Positions 9,153 to 19,724 of a stretch of DNA of 64,000 bases are shown here, piece by piece. The notes beneath the pieces were generated by a model. That model searched no databases and was not told the origin of the DNA. It saw only the letters and a list, made by a program, of their open reading frames with translations. The position numbers and the translations under genes were made by a program. Each line of letters begins with the position of its first letter. Positions within the stretch are counted from its first letter, which is position 1. Source of the stretch: Dysidea avara (lineage: Eukaryota > Porifera > Demospongiae > Dictyoceratida > Dysideidae); contig NC_089273.1 of the NCBI RefSeq assembly GCF_963678975.1, positions 27,781,073 through 27,845,072 of the forward strand. Direction: 5' to 3'.

Positions 9153-12100
9153 GGTGGGGACTATTCTACGGAACGGAACGGAACGGAACGGAATGATGGA
9201 CTAAACTGCGGAACGGATTGCTTTCTCAGATTGCAGCTTACCATTACTGTACAAGTTATCAGTGGCACTTCCAGCAGGTAATCAAACGCACCCCAAGAAA
9301 GATAAAACGAATATAAGTAGCGATTCCGGAATTCCGTAAATTTTGCATAAAATTTTCTCCGTGAATCTTCCATTGGAGAGTTGGCACAATCAATTCGCTG
9401 CCGTACGAGTGATTGATCAAACAATTGGATCATTTTTAGGGTTTCTGGGGGCAAGGAATACGATGGTGCAGTTAGTTTTCTGCTACAAATATGTCTGTGT
9501 GTAGTTTTATACCAATTATAAGATTATTTTGCAATATAGCCACCACAATGTAATGTTCTCTTCGCAAGAAACGACCTAGCACATGTTAGTTACACCAAGG
9601 TGAGCATTTTTGTACATGTAGTTTTCAATATTACTATGCTAAAAGTTAGCAAATTTGCACTACAAATAGCTCATCTCTTTGATGCACCATTTTGGTAGCT
9701 GTCAAGGAGCTGTACATCAAGAGAAAAAATAATCATATAAGCAACTATAAATCAACAGTACAACTCTTTGCTTTGCATGCACATTGTATTTTTGAGTGGA
9801 GGTGACTGCTACAGAGTGGTTGCACTTCACCATGTGTATGCTGCTTTGCCTTCCGCAAGATCCTAAATGCATACAACTATTTAGTGGCTTTCTATGGAGG
9901 TGACCTTTATTCAGAGGGTCTTACAAGTAAGGTTACACTGTGGTCCATGTATTAAGGTATTGATAACAGAAAACAGAAGTTCAAAATGTTATTGCAAAGC
10001 TCAGTTATAAGCATTTATTCAATTGTGCCATTTTTGGGACTATTTTCAATGGAAAGATACAGAGAAAATTTTGCCTATTTTCCAGGATAAAACTGCTTAT
10101 AACTCCACCATCCTATGATGGTTTTTTAAAAACTAAGTGTTTATGAGATCCTTAGGGAGTACTGCACAAGGCTATGCTAAATAAAAACTATTTCCATTAA
10201 TTTTAAAATTCTTCCAGAATCGCTAATATAAGGATCGATTGTGGGTTCTTGTTGGTTGTCATTAGTAACGAAGTACTAATTGTGGGAATAGCGGACTCAG
10301 TGTGTTCATCTTCGGATATATCAAGTAGGGAACTTAATGCATGATATGTTTTTACTAGTATGTGAGTTATTTTTACTTACTTGACTTTAGAATGTACAGT
10401 CTGAGGCCCAGCCTTTCTAATCGGCATAAATCAGTATGTGTATAGCTACACTACAAAGGAAACAAGTATGGTGACAAGCTGAATCAACTCAGTCTAAGCA
10501 GAATCTAAAGGAATTTTGTGCAGTGTGTGAGGAGCAAACATTCAGATACCTCAAGGAGGCTATATTGTGTGAACATCAATGATTCATTAACAGAGTAGTG
10601 TACTATTGTCAGATATCTCAGCCTGAGTACTGAGTTGAATTCTGGATGGGGTCTATTTTACAGAATGGAATGCTTTCTGAATCAACTTGCAGCTTGGCTA
10701 ACTGCTATCATTGCTGAAATTGCATTTTATCAGTGGAACCTCCAGGAAAATGGAATAGGATAATTATAAAACATTAATTAAGTGATTGTTTAGGTAATCA
10801 TGACTTTATTCAGTCTAATAAACAGAATATATGGTTGATTGAGTGAGGTATCACTTTCAGAATGTTCAGACGACCAGTGATGAGATGCATGGATTCATCG
10901 AACTTTTGTTGTGGTTGGAGACATTAAATATCCAAAAGCAAACTGACTGTATAATATTAATTCACTTTCTTTATATTTTCTCAATTTTGAGCCTTTATAC
11001 AAATAATTGAATTTTCCTTGTCAATAGAAATCCTAGAATAAGATGGGAGAGAAACTTATCTTTGTTTACCTATACTGTACAACCAAGAGTTTGTAATACT
11101 GATTTGTATGGGGGAGAGTGTCTAACTCTCAGTATGGCCTGTACAAACACCCTGCGTAAAGTTCACCTTTCATCAAATCAACACCTTTACTGGGGGATAG
11201 AAAACTGTTGATTAGTGTTGCTGAAGAAGGTAAAGCCTTTGTTCTGAAATAAGGCCGAGGTGTTACTTTAAGCAGGGTGTTTGGTGAATGCATTCAAGTT
11301 AGACACTCCACCTTATTATGAACTCTTGGTACAACTTCAAAGGAAAATGAAGAAAACATACAGATGAATCAATAAAATCACTACAGTAAGGTGAATTACA
11401 GACTAGTGAGATCTTGGTTAATTAATGACAGTGGTTGGAAATTAAGTGTGGTAGTTTCTTGTTCTTGAATATGTTGCAAAATGGAAGTACAAATCAAAAT
11501 GGGATATCAATTTCATTATGAAAAATTTGTGTACATAAATAATCTAGCATTACTATTCATTTGTCCTCCACTTAAACATGCTACAACAGTACTAGTGTCA
11601 GTACATTGGCAGTGAGTCTACCTTGAAATTTCAACTCTAGAGTAGATCCAACACAGGACAGCCCGCACTGTAACAAATACATGTGATCCCATTGTAATTT
11701 CATGGACCAGCTGGACTGGGAATCACTTGAAAATAGACGAACAAATTTAACCTGTTTTGTTTGAAGTGAAGCATGTGAAATGTTACACTTAAGAAATCCT
11801 AGGATTCTTAGGTGGTATGTAATTAATGTGAGTGTTCCATTTCAGGTCTGACTAGATACATTGAAATTACACACACATCCTGGTCCAAATCACGTTTGCC
11901 TGGTGGCTACGGGCATGATTTCACATGCGGCTTATAATACAGATTTGGCTGATCTTGGAGTTTTGGCATTTAGCCTGATTCAAGGCTAGCAGTCAGACAC
12001 ATCCTTGAATTGTGCAACAGATAAAATCAGCTCACTATTGAATACGGCATTAGTCCACTGCACCAGGTGTTAATATATAAATAACTCCATGCATACACTT

Positions 12101-12575
12101 CAGTGATGTTTGCAGAATATACCCTCCTTGCGGTCTGCCAAAATATTTGCTCCTCACACACTGCACAAAGTTCTTCAAGTTTTAATTCAGCTGGCTCTTT
12201 CCTGTTACCAGTATCTTCCTGCTTGCTTTATTTATACATTGACTTATGACTTGAAAGACTGGCCCAGACTGTTTTCTAAAGTCTAAATAAGAAAAACAGC
12301 TCACATAAAGTTCCCTTCCGTATGGATGAACATCACTGATACAGCTCATCCCACAATAATACTTCATTACTAATGACAACCAACAAAAACCCACAATCGA
12401 TCCGTTAATTCTTTTTATCTTATGTTTAATCACCCACTGGAGATGCCACTGCTAACTTATAAGGGAAGTTTCAGCAATGGTAAGTTGCAAGCTTCAATTT
12501 GAGAAAGCTTTCCGTTCCGTGGTTTAGTCCATCATTCCGTTCCGTTCCGTTCCGTTCCGTAGAATAGTCCCCACC
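9153..12575. mobile_element. Mutator-like DNA element with 9-bp target duplication
   Basis: Ends GGTGGGGACTATTCTACGGA and the inverse TAGAATAGTCCCCACC form long terminal inverted repeats with runs of the 5-mer GGAAC (left) or GTTCC (right). AACTCTGCT lies on both sides (9144-9152 and 12576-12584), a 9-bp duplication as in Mutator-like transposons. Subterminal parts are also inverted copies: 10231-10330 resembles the reverse complement of 12330-12420 (GGATCGATTGTGGG, TTGGTTGTCATTAGTAA), and 10511-10545 resembles 12145-12178 inverted (TTTGTGCAGTGTGTGAGGAG). The minus reading at 12120-12180 (ELCAVCEEQ...) may be a coding scrap but no transposase core is visible. Confidence 0.8.
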
Positions 12576-12646
12576 AACTCTGCTTTACTTGGATGCGCAG
12601 TTTTTTTACAGCTATAAGCTGTTTTTGGAAGGGATTAATCCTACAT

Positions 12647-13040
12647 ACTTGATTATTGGGTGATAATTGCTGCTTAATGTAGGCTACTTTGTGGTATAAT
12701 AGCCTAAGCTGTTGGATTTCCATGAAGTGAGTGGCAGCTGTTCGAAAACCATAGTGTCCGATAATTGATAGTTTACTCAAGATATTTAAATGGTATGGTT
12801 GTTCTTGTACTCAAAGTTTAGGAATTCAGTGATTTGTTAGTCAATAATTATTTTGGCAGCTAGTTTTGTGAAATAGCGCTTCGTCGTAGACTACATGCCC
12901 AATAACAGCTACAGAAAGAGCGTACAAGTACAAAAAGTTGTATTGCTACCGCAACAGTCATTGAAAGTATTAGCCATCCCTGTGTTGATTTAGTAATTTT
13001 CCTCGCCCCGCACATTAATACAAGTACACGAACAATTTGG
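12647..13040. other. No feature recognised
   Basis: AT-rich sequence between the foldback element and a small hairpin. The minus-strand ORF at 12860-13060 has no recognisable domain. Confidence 0.35.
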
Positions 13041-13153
13041 ATTAAATCACTGTAAAACAATAAGAAGTGTTATATCCATACTGTACATTTTCGTTATGGT
13101 ATCTTGAGCAGAGTAGGGATATAACACTTCTTATTGTTTAACTGTGATTTAAT
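13041..13153. repeat. Short hairpin repeat
   Basis: ATTAAATCACTGTAAAACAA and AAGAAGTGTTATATCC on the left match, inverted, GGATATAACACTTCTT and ATTGTTTAACTGTGATTTAA on the right, giving about 37-bp arms around a 40-bp loop. It is MITE-like in form; no target duplication was identified. Confidence 0.7.
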
Positions 13154-13330
13154 GTCATAGATTACTCCAACTTGTTTCAGTACTTTTTATCAATGTGCTA
13201 AGGTCCCTACTCTAGTTGGAAAATCCAAATTTTTTGGTGTTCTTGTTTGTTAACTTTTTTGTAAATAATTTTATTATGACTGGTGAACCCACGCGTACTG
13301 CATCTGATAAGGCACCGCGCGCTCAAGCTG

Positions 13331-13432
13331 TATGAACTATAGTCTGAAAAGTGAAGTATCCATTACGCTTCGTTGTCAGCTATGTTCAAACCGTTACACA
13401 GCATTTCGAATCAAGAACTGTTCAAAACGAAC
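13331..13432 (+). repeat. About 100-bp dispersed repeat joined to a LINE relic (copy A)
   Basis: AACTATAGTCTGAAAAGTGA through CAAGAACTGTT is roughly 90 percent identical to 21698-21795 (AACTATCGTCTGAAAAGTGA onward). In both places it abuts a reverse-transcriptase relic, but the two relics belong to different LINE types. The reading through it happens to be open here, which makes an ORF start at 13332 misleading. Confidence 0.7.
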
Positions 13433-13942
13433 ACAGCGTGTTGTTATGAATGGACATGATTCAAATTTTGTGCAAGGTCAGTCAGGTGTTCCCCAAGGAA
13501 CTGTTCTTGGTCCATTGATGCTTTTGCTCTACATTAATGACATCAAGTGTTGCATCTCATCCCATTTGAAACTTTTTGCAGATGATTGCATATTATAATA
13601 TCAATAGTCAGCAAGATCAATTATTATTACAACATGACCTCAACATTATATTAAAGTGGACTGAAACTTGGTTAATGGAATTAAACACTTCCAAGTGTGT
13701 GGTACTTACCTGTAGTAGACTAACATCCTCCTCTACTTTCAACTATACTATCAGAAATTACTTTTTGCAGCGAGTTACCCAACACCCTTATTTAGGAATT
13801 CTCTTAGACTCAAAAATGTCATTTTCACCTCATATCAATCAAGTTATCTCTAAAGCAGCAAGGATGCTAAACTTTGTTAAACGTAACCTTTATAGATGTT
13901 CTGCAGAAACTAAATGTTTAGCCTACACCAGTATAGTGAGAC
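13433..13942 (+). pseudogene. Non-LTR reverse transcriptase fragment, 5' half of a split copy
   Basis: The reading includes GVPQGTVLGPLMLLLYINDI followed by LFADDCIL, which are RT motifs with the FADD catalytic centre, then after a one-base frame change at about 13590 the thumb region (LGILLDSKMSFSPHINQV, KAARMLNFVKRNLYRC). It breaks at ...TSIVR, exactly at the AGAC where the 5-kb element at 13943-18964 inserted. The reading resumes in the correct frame at 18965 with PLLEYGSAVWDP. The endonuclease domain is absent, so the copy is 5'-truncated and dead. Confidence 0.85.
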
Positions 13943-14094
13943 TGTTCTATACCATATGCGTATTTTGTACCGTACGCGTATGGTATGTACCATACGCGTA
14001 TGGTACATACCATACGCGTACGGTACGATTTTCCGTACCATACGCGTATGGTATAGACATACGCGTATGGTACGTACCATATGCGTATTATGCC

Positions 14095-16278
14095 TTTTCT
14101 CAGCCTTGCCATCACCTAGCTACGATGGGCTGTCTTTACAAGCATTTCTAGCTGAGCAAACTTAGAACACAACACAATAATCTGCTTACTACTGAGCTGT
14201 AACTATAAATTTATTCATCAGCACACATGCACACATGCATTTCCCACTATAGTCCTATACTAATGTACCTAAATCTTATGTACATGATCTCACTTTGTCT
14301 GCAGAACTTTACATAAATGGCACTGTGCATGTATGCTACTTTATACAGTAGCTATCAGAAGCATGCAGATGGTATATTTATACTCAATTATAAGTGTGGA
14401 TAATTGATAATTTACAACAGAATTGGGTAAATAAGCAAGGAGAGCAATTACAACATGCATGGTAGCTAGTAAGTTCTAACTAAATTATACATATATGCAT
14501 ATACTGCTTGTGCAAAGCTAATAACTGGAAAAATGAACTTCGTAAGTGTCATCAGTTGTGCAACATGGCTCCTCACTGTATTTGCATTTTTATATACTAT
14601 GTACACTCTTCTTTTGAAGATCCAATTTCTTGTTTACGTACTTTTCTTGTTTATACATATATACTGTGTAAATAGTATATTCATCACACTGGACCTACAG
14701 CACAAATTAATGTGGATGTTGTTAACTTTAAAAAGTACATTCAGATAAGAGTAGCTAAACACATTGTCTTCCCATCCACAAGCATGACAGTAAGTAGCGA
14801 GTAGCTATACAACGCACTTAACAATAATAAAACAATGCTACTTAATATACATTCAGTACTGAACTATACATTAGAACTCATATATAAACTCACCATAAAA
14901 TCTCTGCCATGTTATATTTTCCTACTTCATCTCAGCAGGCAATGCACATGCCTCATTCAATAGCAAAGATTCAGCGAACTACAGTTTAAAAAAAATTATT
15001 GCACAATTAATTACTATGCACATCAGTCTTAGAGTATAGCATGTCTAATATTGCTATAAGCTACAGCCATGCAGATTTACATTAATTTGCAAACTAAAAA
15101 CATTACTTTCTCTACAGTTATATCTCTTTGCTACCTCCCTCAATGTTATTGTATCAGCATTCTCCAGGTCTTCCTCTGTTTGAGCAATCATTATACATTG
15201 TACTTCTCAAGCTCATCTGATTAAAATTGTCTGTTCAACACACCTTTAGTGCCACCAGGCATAAATATCCATTTTTAAGTGGAAGCTAGTGTACTAACAA
15301 ATTAAGGTAAACAATAGATTATATGTAGCAACAATAGAATAAAATATTTAATGAAATAATATATATATGCCTGAAAAAATTGGCTCCATTTGCCAATGGA
15401 TGCAAATTATTTAATATGGTTGCTATGTTGTAACCAATCAGAATGTAGTATATGGATAATTATATCAAAATCTTATGTTTATATTTAGCTACAATGCTAC
15501 CTCTACTGGCTTAGCGTTTATATCACTATGCATTCCAGTTATATTCATTGAAAAATCGTGAATATCAATATGCTGGCACAATTCTACAGTCTAAAAGAAA
15601 TCGATGTCTTTTGTCCAAAATAATGCTTTAGAAGATCAAACTTCAAATTTCAGTTTCTGAGTAAGACAAGGAGCATACTGCTCTTGTTTTATGTTGAAGG
15701 GATAATTGGGCACCTTTAAACCCAAACACATTTTTACAAAGTTCATATATACAAGTATAGAAAAACCCCTAGTAGAGTTTTGGGTAATATCGCTCTATAT
15801 AGCTTTTAATTATTGTACTAATCTTTGACTATCTTCAGGAGTATTTGTAAACGCATAAATATTATGTGTGGGTATTGTTCTAATTGTAGGGAAGTGTAGG
15901 CAGACCATTTATAGGCAAAACAGACTATTGTATATAATATTATTAATCAATAACTGAAAGTACACAATAACAACTCTTACAACTACAGTATACAACAATA
16001 TTAATGTTACAGGTATGCATAAATTACATTGTATTACATCATGTCACATCATTACATTACATCATTAACTCTATTATAGATATGAAGGAGGAGTAGCATT
16101 TGTAATAATGGCCTAGTTTTTGAATTTTCATTGTATCAACAATGGATCATGAATCCAATAAGAAGCAATATATGTATAGCAATTGCAGCTACAATGTACT
16201 GCGTGGAAGAAGAAACAAAAATTAAAATTTACCATATGTTGTCAGTGTGTGCAGTTGCTATGCAACAGCTAGATAATT
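14095..16278. other. Interior of the foldback transposon, non-coding
   Basis: AT-rich, with no reading frame above 90 codons and no recognised domain on either strand. The 71-codon ORF at 14533-14748 is a run of hydrophobic residues from AT-rich DNA and is not supported as a gene. Confidence 0.4.
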
Positions 16279-16550
16279 TGTGACTGGATTTGCAAAAAGG
16301 TACCTTTTTCACAGACAAAATTTGACCCATGCATATTTTGAAATTCGGGGTTTCATAAGTTTTTGAACATATACCTTATAATTGCCTGCATGCAACTATC
16401 CATGAGTGCATGTACAGTAGCTACTAGTATCTATCTGCATTTTGATACTAAGAGCAAGTTTATCAGTGTAAGGAGTCAAGTGTTACATCATTTTGTTTGC
16501 TGGTATGTAAAATGTGTGGAAAAGGTACCTTTTCACAAATCTGGTCATTT
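16279..16550. mobile_element. TGTGACC-type hairpin MITE (degenerate copy 2)
   Basis: Left end TGTGACTGGATTTGCAAAAA followed by GGTACC; right end GGTACCTTTTCACAAATCTGG. This is the same architecture as 2135-2376, including AAAATGTGTGGAAAAGGTACC near the right end of both, so they are the same subfamily. The outermost right bases have decayed. Confidence 0.65.
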
Positions 16551-17464
16551 TAACTCAACTATTCTAAAGAATGCATACAGTATACCAGCTTGTGTACTTT
16601 CAAATCAATTACACTGTGGATAAATGAAGTCATTTATTATAAAAATGCAAGATGGAAATCCATGACAAATAAGGCGGACGAGGCAATAAATCAGTATGTG
16701 CAAAAGTCAGAAGACATCAAGAAAATAATCCACAGGTGCTTACATAAACCATCATAATTATATGGGTGATGGCTCTATTGCATGTATTTTGTGGAACTGT
16801 CAGATACTTTGATGAAATGAAATGTTAAACAGACAACGAGATACATTGTTATAGATCATACACCAATGACTATGTATAAATCAAGACATATTATATTTAA
16901 TCCCCTTCCTTTGATTTATACTTTTCAGACTTATACTGTATGCAGCTAGGTGTTATCATGTTTTTCGTAAAGCTTCCAACCCAGCTGATTGACCTTTATT
17001 AGTTTTGACAATGTAGAATTCCATCAGATCCTACCAGATCAGCAGGACTTAACACAATTCAAGACTGGATCTGCCAACAGTGTGATGAATTCATGATTGT
17101 TTTTATCATATATTGTCCTAAATCAAGATGTCAGTTTCATCACTTATATATATATATAGTCATGCGAGATATCATGTTATTCTTTTATTTTAAGGAGTGC
17201 TTTATTTTAAATAGGTTTGCATCATGCAGTAAAGTTAATTATATCTTAATCACATGCAGTAAAGCTAAATTGATCTTAGCTCTAGAGAATAGAATAGCTA
17301 TAATCAGATCAACTTACCCTGCCATTCACTAGAATTGACACATATAAATTCAGCTCCTTTCCTTCCACTGCTATATGGAACAACTTGCAACCAGAGACTT
17401 TTGAAGCTTCATCTATCACCGTGTTTAACAACCTTCTTATAAATTAACTATAAAATCGTAATTA
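16551..17464. other. Interior of the foldback transposon; possible LINE scrap
   Basis: Near 17328-17430 a plus-strand reading (F-S-S-F-P-S-T-A-I-W-N-N-L followed by ...FEASSITVFNNL) resembles the W-N-x-L-P tail typical of LINE ORF2 C-termini, suggesting a small relic. Otherwise nothing recognised; the ORFs at 16363 and 17093 are unsupported. Confidence 0.35.
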
Positions 17465-18595
17465 GGCCACACCAAGTCAAACCTTAGTTTCTGGTCACCC
17501 GCCCGCATGGTAAACCTGGAACCCTAGTTTATGAGGACTATTATTAATATTACAGGTGCTTAAGTGCATGTGACCCAGCAAGACACTTATTTTTTACTGT
17601 AAAAGATCGAGATACTCTAATAGAGCAGTCAGGGATTCCAATAGAGCAGTCACACTACTCTTAACTCTAATATTAGGTATATATGCCACACTAATAAAAT
17701 GTTTCTAACTATAGCTAGTTTTGTCCTTGATTATATAGCTGTTCAGATTATAACTGTTACTAATGCTTCTGTAACCAAAGTAATTTCAGTAGCATTAACT
17801 ACTAGCCCATGCAGATGGGCCATAGCTTTAACTTTATAATTCAAATGTAGTCCTCTAATGATTAGTCTAGTAACTTCAAATTCCTTATCACTGAACACTG
17901 CAGGGGTATGGAAAGACAGCAACATTCGGTGAGCTTAAACTTTTCCATAACTAAAATTAGATTGGCAAGTAGAAACTCTTATAGTTTAAACATTCCCAGA
18001 TGATCACTAAAAAACACTAGTCTGGAGCACTCAATGACTCAAAACTTTGACAGTTACTTTTCTCAAAGTTACTGAATAGAAGGCTGGAAACACATAGCTA
18101 GTGGGCTAAGACTTTACAGTTGAATGAAGAATTTATGATGTGAAAATAGAAGTTAAATTTCATTTTGGATCATGATCATTTGAACAACTTAGCTATAAGT
18201 CATAGTAATACTTTCCTGACATAGCTAATGAGACATTTATTTCACTTGGAAAGCATAAGTAGCTACATGAGCAAAACATTTCCTATAGTATATTCTAAAT
18301 AAATAATTAAATAAATAAATAAATATACTTAAATGCTATACATCAGTGTATAGCTAGCCATGATCCATCAACAACTTTCCTAGTGCATTTTTGCCGAAGC
18401 ACAACTACTTATGTTGTTGGTTAAGTTTGACTAAAAACAAAATCAACATGAATTTGCTAAATTGTGCAAATAATAATACCACACAGTATATTGTCACAGT
18501 AGAGTCTATAGTCCTGAAGTCCTGATCATCCGCCCGCCCGCATCCATTTGTAGGCTTGGGAGTGACCAGAAACTAAGGTATGACTTGGAGTGGCC
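17465..18595. mobile_element. PIF/Harbinger-like non-autonomous element (copy 2)
   Basis: Same element as 3957-5097, with GGCCACACCAAGTC and GACTTGGAGTGGCC ends and TTA at 17462-17464 and 18596-18598. Length 1131 bp against 1141 in copy 1; differences are scattered substitutions and small indels, for example one fewer TATATTAGG unit and a different (AAAT)n length. It is nested inside the 5-kb foldback transposon, so it is younger than that insertion. Confidence 0.85.
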
Positions 18596-18964
18596 TTAGT
18601 TAGCTGTAGCTATATATTTGATTTGTATATTGCATTTATACTCGCTATGCGAGGTCTTGCAATTATATAATAGTAATAAAATATATGATTGCTCTATTGA
18701 GTATCTCGATCTTCACTGAACAGAAAGACTAGCTCCTCCCCCCTCACTCTTCCCCGAACAGAAATGAAAGCAGAGTGCCATCAGGCGTAGTCAATAGGTA
18801 CGGCAGTGTAAAAACCTTCTGCTTAATATTATACGCATACCAGGTTAGCTATACTCAGATGGTACGATTTTCCGTACCATACGCGTATGGTTGTACCGTA
18901 CGCGTATACGCATATGGTATGTACCATACGCGTATGGTACAAAATACGCATATGGTACAGAACA

Positions 18965-19386
18965 AGACCACTGTTGGAGTATGGATCGGCAGTATGGGAC
19001 CCCTACTTGCAGAAGGAAATACAAAGTATAGAAATGGTACAACGATGTGCTGCTCGTTGGGTCAAGTCAGACTACCGATATAACAGTAGTGTTACATCTA
19101 TGTTAGCAGATCTACAATAGCCATCACTTCAATACCGACGATATGTGACTAGATTAATAGTTTTCTACAACATTGTTTACTCCTCATCAGTCTTAACAGT
19201 CCCAAATTACTTAACTAACACCACATATCCCACCCGCCACCACCACCCCTTCCATTTTGAGATTCCATTTGTTAGAACAGATCATTTTAAATTTAGCTAT
19301 TACCCCAAATCTATCCGCGATTGGAACAATTTACCAACTGACACAATAGAATCCCAATCTCTACAAGTATTTTTAGATAAATTGTA
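18965..19386 (+). pseudogene. Non-LTR reverse transcriptase fragment, 3' half of the split copy
   Basis: Continues the RT relic of 13433-13942 with PLLEYGSAVWDP and QRCAARWV, then TAG replaces the usual Trp codon at about 19118, followed by the C-terminal tail with the W-N-N-L-P-T-D motif. The 3' UTR ends in four tandem AATCAT units (about 19460-19485), the tail of this LINE family. Together with the 5' half it is one truncated insertion. Confidence 0.85.
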
Positions 19387-19724
19387 ACTGACTCTTATCT
19401 ATGTGATTTGTAATGTTTTTCCTTACCTGAACATATCAGTTTGTAATTGTGTTTTCAGTAATCATAATCATAATCATAATCATAAAAGCACCTCGCATAC
19501 CAATTTTTTAAAATTAATTTTTATTCCGGCCCTAATGGCACTCCAATCCTCCCCGATCTCTAGCTAGAAGTTAAACCTAATTTAATTTATAAATGACAAA
19601 AAGCAGAAAGAAAAAGCAGCTGAACTTACAGAGCCTACACAGGCATACAAAAACATCGCATGGACCGCCAGCATACACACACCAAAACCCCCGGACAGGG
19701 GCCTTAACAAGAAAGCACTGCAGA
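19387..19724. other. LINE 3' UTR and tail, then unassigned sequence
   Basis: 19387-19485 is the 3' UTR and (AATCAT)n tail of the preceding LINE. 19500-19724 is likely the 3' UTR of the minus-strand RLE-type LINE that follows; no gene recognised. Confidence 0.5.

Larger units (their letters stand above)
8124..12646. mobile_element. Foldback element carrying two nested insertions
   Basis: A very long inverted repeat: the left arm (8124-8395 plus 8834-8886) matches the reverse complement of the right arm (8890-9152 plus 12576-12646), centred near 8888. The outermost paired text is CATCCAAAAACAGCGTATAG on the left and its inverse at 12602-12640. The left arm is split by a 438-bp element (8396-8833) and the right arm by a 3.4-kb element (9153-12575). 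Removing both leaves a palindrome of about 660 bp. No transposase reading frame was found; the ORF crossing 12532-12780 is a junction artefact. Confidence 0.8.
13943..18964. mobile_element. 5.0-kb foldback transposon with palindrome-array ends and AGAC target duplication
   Basis: The element opens TGTTCTATACCATATGCGTA and closes with the inverse TACGCATATGGTACAGAACA (one mismatch). Both ends (13943-14094 and about 18860-18964) are arrays of the 20-bp palindrome GTACCATACGCGTATGGTAC or variants, about six copies left and four right. AGAC flanks it at 13939-13942 and 18965-18968. Removing the element and one AGAC joins an RT reading frame without a gap. TGT...ACA ends with a 4-bp duplication are found in integrase-type elements such as Ginger, but no transposase or integrase ORF is seen, so classification is inference. 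The interior carries a TGTGACC MITE (16279) and a Harbinger-like element (17465). Confidence 0.85.

Noticed and set aside
12532-12780. Minus-strand ORF spanning a transposon end
   Set aside because: It crosses the terminal repeat and target duplication of the 9153-12575 element and the end of the foldback host, so it is a junction artefact.
13914-14165. ORFs of 65-191 codons rich in Tyr/Arg/Val/Trp across the palindrome array
   Set aside because: They are translations of the GTACCATACGCGTATGGTAC repeats fused to the RT relic; same for 18775-19120.
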